This document shows positions 8,128 to 16,768 of a stretch of DNA of 64,000 nucleotides, piece by piece. Every line of letters begins with the position of its first letter. Within the stretch, counting starts at the first letter, position 1. A program made the translations under genes and the position numbers. The notes beneath the pieces are model-generated. The model had not been told where the DNA came from, made no database searches, and was given only the letters and a program-made list of their open reading frames with translations. Where the stretch lies: assembly GCA_964036045.1 (NCBI GenBank), contig OZ038398.1:22410486-22474485 (forward strand), written 5' to 3'. This stretch comes from Eutreptiella sp. 'Long Island Sound 2002'. Taxonomy: Eukaryota; Euglenozoa; Euglenophyceae; Eutreptiales; Eutreptiaceae.

Positions 8128-11100
8128 TTACAATCCCGTCAATCGAAAAAGAGGTCTTGCTTACGCTGTCCCAATGATCGAAGAGGTATTTTGTTGCTGT
8201 GCGATGAGGGTCAGTAACAACGAGTGGGCAGGGAAGAGCAGCGTGCTGAACGCTGCCATCAACGAGTGAGAGGACAGCAGCGTCGTGAACGCTGCCAAGG
8301 AAGTGTTGGGAAATCACAGCAGCGTCATGACCGCTGCCACAGGACGCGCTTGGGGATCAGCAGCGTCGTGGACGCTGCCTGAACCAGAGTTTGGCTGATC
8401 ACAGCAGCGTCGTGGACGCTGCAAAGAACAGCGTGGGTGATCATGGCAGCGTGGTTACGCAGCCAACAGAGCTTTGGTCACCGTCGTCAGCAGTGGGGCA
8501 TCTGACAGCCCCTTGCCTTCGCAACAGTATGGAGCATGTTGTGAGCAGCACGTTGGGTTATCAAGGCAGTGTGGTGGATGTTGCGAACAACCGCGCTGGA
8601 GCATCACAGCAGCGTGCTGGACGCTGCCGAGCACAGTGAGGATGAACAACGCAGCGTGGTGTACGCTGCTTGCCCTCAATGCAGCGTGGTGAACGCTACG
8701 AACAATGCGTGAGTCGTCAACGCGGCGTAGTGGACGCTGCATCAAACGCGTTGGCCGAGCAGCAACGTGGTGGACGCTGCGAAGACCGCGTTGGGATATC
8801 AATGCAGCGTTGTGGACGCTGCTTGCAAACGCGCTGGCTAAGCGCAGCATCGTGGTGGACACTGCCCACACTTTGTGAGGCAGCAAAGACTTGAGTGGGC
8901 GCAGAGATTTTTGAAGGAGTGGCGCCCAGGCCTTGCAAGCGCCGCCCCGAGGAGTAGGTAATTTTCAGTGTTGGACTCTTTTAGCTTTTGCTTCGTGTCG
9001 TATTGTCTTTTTCGTCGCCTGCTTCGTTCGCTTACGCGTTCGTTGTTAAGGCTTTATTCTTTGGTTTTGCCTTTGAGTGTGTGTGTATGTGTGTGCAGGT
9101 GCAGCAGCGCAGCACCAGCCAACGCAGCCAGACGCGACACGAAGGGTGAGCACACGTGGACACGTCCTGTTTACAGGCGTGTTATGTGTTGCATGCCTGC
9201 TGTGATCGCTTCGTTTTGTTTTTTTTGTCTTGTCTTTTTTTCGTGGTTCTGGCGTTCCTGCTCCTGCTTTTGCAGGTGGAGCAGCCAGGAATCCAGGATG
9301 CAAATGAGTGAATGTGAAAATTGAGTATGTGCTGCGTGCTCAGTTTGTGTGTTTTTGAGTGTGCAGTGTGTTTGTATGTGTGTATGTATATACAGGTTTG
9401 TCTTCTTTTTCCTCCTTTTGTATTTTTTTCAGCTTTTCTCATTTTGGTGTTTTTCTGTCTTTTTTCGGCATCTTTGAGTTGTTTGTTGGGTTGCGGTTGC
9501 GTCCCTTCGCCCTTGGCGAACACGCACGACGCAGTTTGGGTGCTTCTGCTTCCTCTTTGTTCCTTTCAGTTTCTGTTTGTGTTGTTTTGTGGTCTTTACT
9601 TCTACGTTTCACTCTTAGCCTTGTTTTTTGTAGTTTGCTTAAGAGTTTGTTTGAGTGCTTGGCGAGCACTTGCTTAGGTAAGACAGTAACCCCCACTGTA
9701 GGCAGGGATAGTCCTCCCGCCAAGGCGCCTTTAAAGCCTTGAGGTCTCGGGTGCCTTTTAAAGCCCTTCTTTTTTAGTCCTGGCCTTGGGTTTGTAAGGC
9801 AGGACACCCCACCTTGAGTTGAAGGGCGATTCTTTTTCGGGGGGTGGCGCCTACTCGGGTCGGGCGGGTGATTCGCCACGACCCCTGATTGTCTGCGGGG
9901 GCGTAGGCGGTCAGAAGTGTTACCGCTGCTTCAGGCAGCTTATTTGCAGCTGTTTGGTAGGCTCTTCTATTATATTATAAACAATGACCCGTGTGTGTAT
10001 GTGTTCATTTTAACTTATGCAGTTGTTTTGTTTTGCTGTGTTGCCCAGTCTTTTACTTTCAGTCTTTTTAATTTCAGTCTTTCATTTCTGTCCTTGTCCG
10101 GGTAAATTTTATCATGTGTGTTTTCGGTGTTTTCATTTTGTTTCGAGTTCGAGAGTGCATTTTTGCGTGCGCAATGTGTGTGAATGCGTTTGCGTAGGTT
10201 TGTTTAGTCCAGCTTGCTCAGTTTTTGTTATAGATTGCACAACTACAGTTACGCGTTTGACAACAGAAAATAAGGATAAAAAGTTTGCATGCTGCGTTTA
10301 GGTACATTTTCGTTTGCGTTTTCACACGTCATGTGCATTAGCATAGTTGTCGTTTGCGTGTTGTGTGTATTTTCTAACCTCTGTGTGTGCTCTGCAGGCT
10401 GTTCAGGAATCAGAGGTGGGCATCAGGAGTTTCAGTATGGAATTTTCATCAGGTATGACTGACGATCTGACACGTCGTTTTTTTTTTATCTGACATGTGT
10501 GTTTTCTTTCTATTCTTTTGCTTTGCACAAGTGCAAAGAAGGTCAAGACAACAAGCGACACAGAACGCGGGAGCAGAGCACTTCAGGTGTGTTTCTGCTG
10601 CTCTGCAGTGTTCGGTCGTTTGTGCGCGAGCGGTTGCTTTGCATCGCTTTTCTGCGCTTTCGGTCTTTGCGTTTTTTTTCTTCTCTCCTTTTTTCTTTGC
10701 CTTGCTTGCTCTGCAGACTACAGCGCCAATGAAGACAGAAAACAAGTGAAGACAGAACTCAGAAGTCAGGTTAATCGGGTTAATGGGTTTTTGTACTTTA
10801 CTTGAGGTTTGAAAAACTTCTGAGAAGTTTTAAGAAGAGAAAAAACTTTTATGTGGTGCTGTTACTGTCTGCAGGGTTGCAGGTGCAGGGACACAAATTT
10901 TTATTTGTAAAATATTCTAACCTTTTCAGGCAGGGAGAAAATTTTTACAGATTTTCTGACAGCCCCCCCCCCCCCGCCTCCTCTGCACAAGGTCTAGTGC
11001 AGTGCGATGCCTGCTTAGCCATGGCTGCAGGCAGTTAGCTGTTTGTAGGCGGGTTAGTATTGTAGGGTTGCTGTGCAACTTAGGCCACCCACATTCTACC

Positions 11101-11328
11101 CCCACACCCACTCTAACCAGCATGTAGGGCTGCAGTGCACTCTTGCACTGCAGCACACCACAGTAAATTTTTTGTAGGGTGTGTGTTTGACCGTTTTTTT
11201 TGTTTGACACCCTGCTCTGGGCTGTCGACAGCAGCTCAGCCCCCCCCCCCCCCCACACTAGTGTAAAGATCTGAGTGTCTATTTTCCTTAGTCAGCCATT
11301 TGCTGAGGTAAACCCCAGCAAATAGCTT
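8128..11328 (+). other. Interior of the LTR element: no protein domains, hairpin repeats and pyrimidine tracts
   Basis: After the ~42-bp hairpin array (8,230-8,880) the sequence from 8,940 to 10,800 is strongly T- and GT-rich on the plus strand, with many (T/C)n...GCAG|GT tracts that look like splice acceptors followed by donors. Runs of 13 C (10,963-10,975) and 15 C (11,240-11,254) lie near the right end. Plus-strand frames here are Phe/Leu/Cys/Ser-rich because of the T content, and the opposite frames are Lys/Arg-rich. None is convincing as a gene. A small hairpin CCTGC-TTTT-GCAGG occurs near 9,263-9,276. Confidence 0.5.
8230..8880 (+). repeat. ~42-bp tandem repeat encoding a GCAGCGTC/GACGCTGC hairpin
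   Basis: GCAGCGT starts at 8,238, 8,277, 8,319, 8,360, 8,404 and 8,446, a period of 39-44 bp. Degenerate copies continue to about 8,880 (roughly 14 in all). Each copy has GCAGCGTC, a short NTG loop, then GACGCTGC, so every unit can fold into a 7-8 bp hairpin. The linkers between hairpins vary (ATCACA, ATCAAC, GAACAGAG) more than the stems. The repeat lies entirely inside the LTR-bounded interval. Confidence 0.85.
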
Positions 11329-11338
11329 GGGAAGGGAG
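11329..11338 (+). other. Polypurine tract candidate
   Basis: GGGAAGGGAG directly precedes the right LTR-like repeat. In LTR retroelements such a tract primes plus-strand DNA synthesis at this position. The position and composition fit; function is inferred. Confidence 0.55.
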
Positions 11339-11599
11339 TGTAATAGGACACAGAGTAAAGATCGCTTGTGCGATCACGTGTGTCGCGCATGCGTAGCATA
11401 GGCCAGATCAGAATAAAGTAGGCATATCAGAAAGCATAAATTAGGTATGTATTTTACACTCAAAATGTTTGTACAGATTGACGGGATGATATTCAGTTTT
11501 GGTTATTGTTCTTGAGTGCTTCGCAGACGTTAGAAGGAGATAGATCAAAATAAAGGATTTCAACAAGGATGATCAAAATCAGTCCAAGGACAAAAACCA
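11339..11599 (+). repeat. Right LTR-like direct repeat
   Basis: Near-identical to 7,868-8,127 at an offset of 3,471 bp, preceded by a purine tract. High identity implies that the element or duplication is young relative to the rest of the window. Confidence 0.85.
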
Positions 11600-11964
11600 G
11601 CGCGCACGTAGGGTTAGAATATGCGCTGTGCTCGCGATGCACGTGCCTAATTGAGGCATTCACACGCTGTGTCGCTTTCCCTGTGCCCCAATTCACCCTT
11701 CTTCTCTCTTCACAGGTAAGAAAAGAAAGTGCTTGCTCGTGTTCGTGTTGCCGTAGCGCTAAAATAGGGTTGCTTAAAACGCTTAGGCTTGTTTTGCGCT
11801 GTGCAGTGCGCCACTCTCTCTCCTCTTTCTGCAAGAAACAAGACAAGGAAAGCATGCATGACACACAGTGCATTAATCGCTTAGGGTGGTTTATAGTTAG
11901 CCGTAGGTTTGTTTAAGCGCGTAGGGTTGTTTTGCGCTCGTGTTTTCCTCGGCATTCACATGAT
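11600..11964. other. Unassigned region between LTR repeat and structured module 1
   Basis: GC-balanced DNA with pyrimidine tracts ending in CAG (for example CTTCTCTCTTCACAG near 11,715). Overlapping frames of 115-126 codons on both strands (11,493-11,916) have no recognisable domain. No gene is called. Confidence 0.5.
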
Positions 11965-12220
11965 GCGTGGTGAGTAAGGCAGGTAAGCCCACGAGGAGCT
12001 CACCTCCTGGTTGAGTCACGCTGTGATTGGTTATGACGGGTTAAATTAGGAGAAAGAGTGGGGAAATGGAAAAATTGTGCATACCTGTGCATGCATATGG
12101 CGCATCAAAGGGTAGGCCACGCGTATTGCGCAAGGTAAAACTCTTGTTTAGGCTACCCAGGGGCTGCACCCCACATTATATAAGACAACGGGTGGAGTTC
12201 CTTAAACTTGCTTGCTTGCA

Positions 12221-12308
12221 CCTGGGTTTGAGGACAGCGTATTATAGGGCTACCTGAGAAGCGTATAATACGTGGAGGTAGTCTTGGTTCCTCAGCCGCA
12301 AACCCAGG
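12221..12308 (+). ncRNA. Interleaved-stem (pseudoknot-type) structure, copy 1
   Basis: Stem a closes the element: CCTGGGTTTG (12221-12230) with CAAACCCAGG (12299-12308). Inside it stem b pairs CGTATTATA (12238-12246) with TATAATACG (12264-12272). Stem c pairs GGCTACCT (12248-12255) with AGGTAGTC (12276-12283). The order is b, c, b', c', so b and c interleave as in an H-type pseudoknot or as two alternative folds. Only 3 nt link b' to c', which would strain a full pseudoknot, so switching is a fair alternative. Copy 2 keeps all three stems with compensatory changes. Confidence 0.65.
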
Positions 12309-12483
12309 CCATTTGCCTTTGCTTTACAGGTGGGAAGGTAAGGGCGATTGGTGCAGTCCCCTTGAGCAGCGCTAAAATATGCTGCGCAGATCACACAAAC
12401 AAATAACTGCACTGAGTGCAGTTCGACTTCACCGCCATCCACGCTGTGCACGCACACGGACCACCCGTTCCCTCCAAGCCCTG

Positions 12484-12511
12484 ACAGGGAAACGCGTAGT
12501 GGCGTCCCTGT
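12484..12511 (+). ncRNA. Covarying hairpin, copy 1
   Basis: Stem ACAGGG/CCCTGT (12484-12489 with 12506-12511), a two-A bulge, stem ACGC/GCGT and loop GTAGTG. In copy 2 (16,152-16,179) the same architecture and bulge are kept. The inner stem is ACGT/ACGT, a C-G to T-A exchange, and the loop is GTTGTG. Confidence 0.6.
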
Positions 12512-12990
12512 TAGGCCACAGTCGCTTAGTAGCGCTGTGTTCTCTTGCTTTCTAACAGGAGAGTGTGTAGGTGTTAGGGTCAGCAAGCCTGGCAGGTGTT
12601 GAGTGCAAGTGATGAGTGCTCAACCTGTCTTCGAAGGCTGGTGCTGGCGTTAGTGAGTGTAGTGTAGTGGTGTCTCCTGTCTCGCGCGCTTTTCCACGTG
12701 GGCAGGGGAGTGCGTTAGCTTTGGGCCTTTAGCAAAAATGGGCGTTTTGTATGCCCTTAGCACACTTGGCCACCCCTCCCCTCTAGTAGGTAGGGCTTTT
12801 GCCGTCTTCCCCCAAGGATAGGCGCCAGCACAGAAATTGGGCGCCATAGGAGTGGTAATTGTACCTGATTAGGACCTTCGGTCCGACGTCAGCGAAGCCC
12901 GGTCTCCGGGAGCCACGCCGGGGAGAGAAGGGAGACACACACAGACATACGTAGCACACTTGGGGGTATGGTAAGGTAGGTAGGTAGGTC

Positions 12991-14166
12991 GACTCGGGAC
13001 TGGGGTTGCCCCGCTGGGGGGTCTTACCAAGGGGCTTTTGGTCACCCACCCACGGCCCTACTGCACGTGCCCCCACAAAGCGGCTCCCCCACATGGGGGA
13101 AGGGCGCGGTCGCCGCGAGCGGTACCCTACAGCGGTTTCTGCCCAGAGAGGTAACCCATGTTCGACCAAAGTCTCACATTCCTCTCCTTCAGGCGGATGA
13201 TACGCTGGGGAGGGTCCCATCGCACATCCTCATCAACCTCCGGATTCTGGGGCCCAGGGGCCCGGAGCCAGGCCAAAGGCCCTGTCCTGCAGGCACCCCC
13301 ACCTGGGTTGGTTTTCAGTAGGGGTGAGGCGACTTGAAGAAGCACGTGCTACGGGGCTCGCATGCCGTGGCGCACACTCACGCCTCCTGACTCGGTCGAG
13401 CTTGCGCTCTCCCGGGGGGCCGGGGGTTCGAAGTAGGTCGTCGTGGTTGGTTGGTCGGTCGTTGAACGGTTCGGCGTAGTTTGTTGACGTTCGCCGGTCG
13501 GTTGCGTGGTGGTAGAGTCAAGGTTGTGTTACTGGACATGGTCGTCGGCGGGCGTGGCGCACCACGGTGTCGCCAACCCGTTGGACGCCGTTCCCGTTTC
13601 GACCCGTGCACGCCTGGCTGGTTTGGTGTTGGCCAGCTTGCGTGTGGTTTGTTTACGGTCAAGTGGCGGCTGCAGCTGCGGTGTGGTCGGTGCGCGGTTA
13701 TCTTGGCCGCCTCATGGTCGGCTAGAAGGTTTTATAGTGATTTCAACACTGTGTGTTTGTTGTGCCTCTCCTGCTGCTTGCTGCAGGTGTAGGGTTTCCT
13801 GCTGCTTGTTTTTGATGAGGAAAATGTTTTATTTGCTGAAATACAACCAATCCAGGATATCCCAAGCCAGAGATAAGCAAGTAGAAGATAAACAGGATCA
13901 AAGCATGAAGGGCTGCAGTCACAAAGAGTTAGATAAAGAAAACTATCAACAATAGACCACAGCAATTAGCATACATTGCAACTCAGAATGAAATATTTTA
14001 CATGTTTGAGAAAAACTGATTGGAAAACTGCCCCAAGGGCTCACTCTCATCCACAGTGCCATCTTGAGATGTGCACTCTTTGTTTTTGGGTCCCATAGGT
14101 GCTGAGGTGGCATGGCATGTGGCGATGAGGTCACTGCCATGTCACATGGGATATTCCTACTTAGCT
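12991..14166. other. Unassigned region, GC-rich then AT-rich
   Basis: Positions 13,000-13,730 are GC-rich with GT-rich tandem-like stretches (GGTTGGTCGGTCGTTG near 13,447). Frames on both strands (13,378-13,662 minus, Pro/Arg-rich; 13,506-13,955 plus) reflect composition, and I do not recognise them. From about 13,800 the DNA turns AT-rich without visible structure. No gene is called. Confidence 0.5.
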
Positions 14167-14249
14167 AGGCTGACTGGGTATTGAACCCAGGACATCTCAA
14201 AAAGAGGTGCCCCAGCCCCCTAGGCTGCATACCACTAGGATAGCTAAGA
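14167..14249 (-). other. tRNA-like sequence with long variable-arm spacing, 83 nt
   Basis: On the minus strand the A-box-like TATCCTAGTGG (14232-14242) matches 10 of 11 positions of the tRNA A-box consensus. A B-box-like GGTTCAATACC (14177-14187) follows after 44 nt, the spacing of Leu/Ser-type tRNAs. The T arm CTGGG-TTCAATA-CCCAG is perfect. The acceptor strands do not pair. It is best read as a tRNA-derived SINE head or pseudo-tRNA related to the one at 7,186-7,256. Confidence 0.55.
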
Positions 14250-14504
14250 ATTCATGAGAAAACATAGATAAATTCATAGGCTCTGCCTTCAGTACATCAG
14301 TGCCTCAGCAACCCAGGAAAAGATGTTTTAGTGCCTATAGCTTGGAGATAAAGGGGTCCACACCACATCCGGATTTAGTGTTTGGTTCCATAGGTCAAAA
14401 TGTGTTATCACCACTTTTGGTTGGGCCAATACTAAGATAGAAATGCCTGTGTGCTTAGAGCACCTGTAATACAACTAAAGTATACCCTAAAGCATTGGAA
14501 AAGC

Positions 14505-14567
14505 ACTTTTTCTTACTCCCCCCTTGTGCAGTGGTCGTCACCACTGTCGCACTTTCAGGAAAAAGGG
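14505..14567 (-). repeat. Purine-tract motif, copy 2
   Basis: Identical 20-mer to 6,937-6,956, followed by a 12-bp-class hairpin and AGGAAAAAGGG. The layout is as in copy 1: CTTTTTC arm, C run, hairpin, GAAAAAG arm. Confidence 0.4.
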
Positions 14568-15130
14568 ATTTTTTCTTGGCCTTTCCTTGGTTTCCACATC
14601 TACTTTAAAATACCTATAGCTTTGCTAACGCTGGAAAAGAGCGCTTTACCATGGCCAGCGACTCTTGCTGCATTGTTGATGACAAACTCCAACAGAAAAC
14701 TCAGCGCTCTTGGCGCTGCCGTGGTTCCTGTGGCTTGGTGGGGTTAGAGTAGGGCATGCCAAGACCATATGCATGTGCATCCCTCCCTCCAAGCTGCAGC
14801 GTAACACAACCCAACGCCAGACTCTCATAGGACGCTCGACCCAAGTCTCAAGGAACCTGTTGGAGACACCTGTCCTGGTACTGGGGCAAGGGTGCGCTGA
14901 TATAATTAGAATTGCCCCCTTGGAAGGGTCTTGATTCTGGTTCGGTCTCTTGCTGCTGCTTTTCGGCCAGAACGGCGGCCTACTCAACGAGGCTTTGCGA
15001 GGAGGTTTGTACAACAGAGGAATGGGAGAATGAGGGCCGAATCCACGCAAGCGCGAAGCGACAACACCTAAATCAGTCAAATGACGGCCTAGAATTTTTC
15101 TGAAGGCACACACCTGGACAGAATCCAATT

Positions 15131-15190
15131 GTGCATCAGATGCACATTTTTATAAAATTTGTAGTCATCTCTTGATTTTTTAAATCAAGA
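15131..15190. repeat. Two short hairpins
   Basis: GTGCATC-A-GATGCAC at 15,131-15,145 and TCTTGATTT-TTT-AAATCAAGA at 15,170-15,190 are perfect inverted repeats with 7- and 9-bp arms. On a minus-strand transcript the second would end in U-rich sequence. A terminator or element-terminus role is only a guess. Confidence 0.55.
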
Positions 15191-15865
15191 AATTCTTACG
15201 CAGAAAAAGGCGGCACGCAGGAGCGGCTCCTAGCGAAGCGCCGGAAAATAAAGAAATAATGATATTATAAACGTATGTCTCACGTAGACAGGAAAATGAC
15301 GAGACACACATAAATAGATGTGATTAAAGATTCCACCCACATTGCCAGAATCAACCAAAAATCAAGAATTCGAAAAATAAGAATATGACTTCAATGAATC
15401 AGGTATAAACTGCAGGTGTGCCCGTTCTGTTTGCCCGACGCACAGTGCTCGCCATGTGTCGTCGTTTTCAAGCTTGGTAGCACGATAGAACACGATAGAG
15501 GGATAGATTAGAAAGATTGCAGATGATTAGAGGTAAGATCAGGGTGATTAGACATACACACAAGTGCATAGCGACGTTTTTCGCTTGCGCCTCGTTGTCC
15601 TCCTCACCTTGCTTCACTCTCCAGCGGTGGGTAAGGTAGGTAAGCCCAGGTGGGGCCACCCCCTGGTGGAGTTCGTGATCGTTGGTAAGATTAGGAGAAA
15701 AAGAAAGGTTGACAGTACCCTCGTGCATGCTCGTGCATTCACACACGCATTAAAGGGTAGGCCACGCGAAATGCGCACGGTAAACCTTGTTCAGGTTACC
15801 CAGGGGCTCCTCGGTACGTTCTTTAAGAGAACCTGAGGAGTCTCTTAACGCTTGCTTGCTTGACA

Positions 15866-15953
15866 GGGGTGTTTGAGGACAGCGTATTATAGGTCACACT
15901 GAGAAGCGTATAATACGTGGAGTGTGGCTTGGTTCCTGAGCCGCAAACACCCC
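15866..15953 (+). ncRNA. Interleaved-stem (pseudoknot-type) structure, copy 2
   Basis: Stem a is GGGGTGTTTG (15866-15875) with CAAACACCCC (15944-15953). Stem b is CGTATTATA (15883-15891) with TATAATACG (15909-15917). Stem c is GGTCACACT (15892-15900) with AGTGTGGCT (15921-15929), with two wobble pairs. Relative to copy 1, stem a carries five compensated pairs. Stem c carries three Watson-Crick exchanges and one G-T to T-G flip. Stem b is unchanged. Confidence 0.65.
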
Positions 15954-16151
15954 TTCATTGGCCTTTGCTTTACAGGTGGGCAGGTAGGGTGATTGGTGCA
16001 GCAGCGTCCTTTTTTTTCTTGCCCTGCTAAACAAGGGCGCTGATCCCACAATCAATTAACTGCGCCTCAGCCAGGAGTGGCGAGGGCAGTTCGACTCCAT
16101 CGACATCCACGCTGTGCACGCCACCTGTGCGCCTCTCCCCTCCAAGCCCTA

Positions 16152-16179
16152 GCAGGGAAACGTGTTGTGACGTCCCTGT
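16152..16179 (+). ncRNA. Covarying hairpin, copy 2
   Basis: Stem GCAGGG/CCCTGT, AA bulge, stem ACGT/ACGT, loop GTTGTG. Same fold as 12,484-12,511 with one compensatory exchange in the inner stem and a G-T wobble at the base. Confidence 0.6.
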
Positions 16180-16768
16180 TAGGCCACAGTTGCTTAGCAG
16201 CGCTGTGTTCTCTTGTCTTCTTCACAGGAGGGTCATTAGGACCCACGACTTTGTTCTCCAACACCACCCAGTAGAGCGTGAGTGTAGGAGTGGTAATCTT
16301 GAGTGGGGGCTTGAGCCAGTTGCAGTAGCGCTCGCCCACCAGGATGGTGCCACTGTAGGGTGTGTAGGACCTGTAGTGCGTGTGTCACTGTCCCACCCGT
16401 TTTCTGCAATTTGAGCAGGGTTGGTGGGCTGTGGCAGTGTTTAGGTCGGCGTTTTGGCCACTTAGCAAAATGGCGTTTTCATGCCTTCATAGCTTTTGGC
16501 CACCCCTTCCTGTAGTAGACAGATAGGTAGGGAACACAATACCTGGATTAGTACGCTGGGTATTCCCCCAAGATTTTGCGCCAGCACAGAAATTGGGCGC
16601 TTAGGGGAGGGGAGACGCGGGGCGTACCCCGTGGCATCAATAAGACGACCCTCCAGGTTTAGCAAGCGTGCAGACTTGGGTATAATTAGGACACCACTTC
16701 TGCGGCTTGCTCTCAGGACCTTAGGAATAGCACACTCACACATACGCTTAGGCAGGTAAGGGTAAGGT

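Larger units (their letters stand above)
7868..11599 (+). mobile_element. Probable non-autonomous LTR retroelement (3.7 kb)
   Basis: Two direct repeats of about 260 bp (7,868-8,127 and 11,339-11,599) start TGTAATAGGACAC and end ACAAAAACCA, the TG...CA ends usual for LTRs. They differ at only about half a dozen positions. The purine tract GGGAAGGGAG lies directly before the right copy, where a polypurine tract is expected. The 3.2 kb between them holds no gag, protease, reverse transcriptase or integrase, so an active relative would have had to supply these. A primer binding site is not obvious after the left repeat. The possible target duplication is imperfect (GAGCG left, GCGCG right). A simple dispersed duplication is the main alternative. 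Confidence 0.6.
11965..12990 (+). ncRNA. Structured module, copy 1 (candidate RNA or structured leader/UTR)
   Basis: About 1 kb that aligns with 15,610-16,768. The strongest blocks are GGTAAGCCCA...ATTAGGAGAAA, GGGTAGGCCACGCG, the stem-rich core 12,221-12,308, CATCCACGCTGTGCACG, CCCTGTTAGGCCACAG, AAAATGGGCGTTTT and GCCAGCACAGAAATTGGGCGC. The two copies have diverged considerably, yet paired segments change together, which indicates selection on base pairing. G-U pairs lie on the plus strand, so the folded RNA would be plus-sense. No protein frame is conserved between the copies. It could be an independent non-coding RNA family, or the structured LTR/leader of a retroelement, since copy 2 abuts a pol gene. 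Confidence 0.55.
14250..15609. other. Unassigned region with small inverted repeats
   Basis: No protein family is recognised. A 160-codon minus-strand frame (14,646-15,128) has no visible domain and no supporting start context. The second purine-tract motif (14,505-14,567) includes the hairpin GTGCAGTGGT/ACCACTGtcGCAC. Two tight hairpins occur near 15,131-15,190. Positions 15,240-15,420 are AT-rich. Confidence 0.5.
15610..16768 (+). ncRNA. Structured module, copy 2 (adjoins the 3' end of pol)
   Basis: Diverged homologue of 11,965-12,990, ending exactly where the minus-strand pol reading frame ends. Relative to pol this is the 3' untranslated/LTR region. The G-U pairing pattern nevertheless favours a plus-sense RNA, antisense to pol. 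Pyrimidine-AG stretches shared by both copies (CTTTGCTTTACAG; TTCTTCACAG here, TTTCTAACAG in copy 1) resemble 3' splice sites on the plus strand. I could not find complete LTR borders. Confidence 0.55.

Noticed and set aside
8391-8894. Overlapping frames of 70-143 codons on both strands in the 42-bp repeat
   Set aside because: Ala/Val/Cys-rich by-products of the hairpin repeat; all frames are similarly open.
8968-10805. Small hydrophobic proteins (Phe/Leu/Cys-rich frames) suggestive of membrane proteins
   Set aside because: The plus strand is T-rich, which yields hydrophobic codons in all three frames. There is no conserved pattern and opposite-strand frames are equally long.
12820-12846. 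tRNA-lysine-type primer binding site (minus-strand TGGCGCCCAATTTC)
   Set aside because: Only the first 8 bases resemble the known site, copy 2 lacks the leading TGG, and GGCGCC...GGCGCC here is better explained as a hairpin.
13378-13955. Proline/arginine-rich 94-codon minus-strand frame and 149-codon plus-strand frame
   Set aside because: They overlap each other in GC- and GT-rich DNA. No recognisable family and no start or splice context.
2247-14249. Functional tRNA genes
   Set aside because: Internal promoter boxes and T arms are good, but acceptor stems do not pair and anticodon stems are absent or unclear in all three.
14646-15128. 160-codon minus-strand frame
   Set aside because: Non-repetitive, but no domain, no supporting neighbour and no homologous frame elsewhere in the window.
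11965-16768. The two ~1.1 kb modules as the LTR pair of one element
   Set aside because: LTR pairs start identical and diverge randomly. These are strongly diverged with compensatory changes in stems, and a young LTR-like pair lies just left of the first module without involving them.
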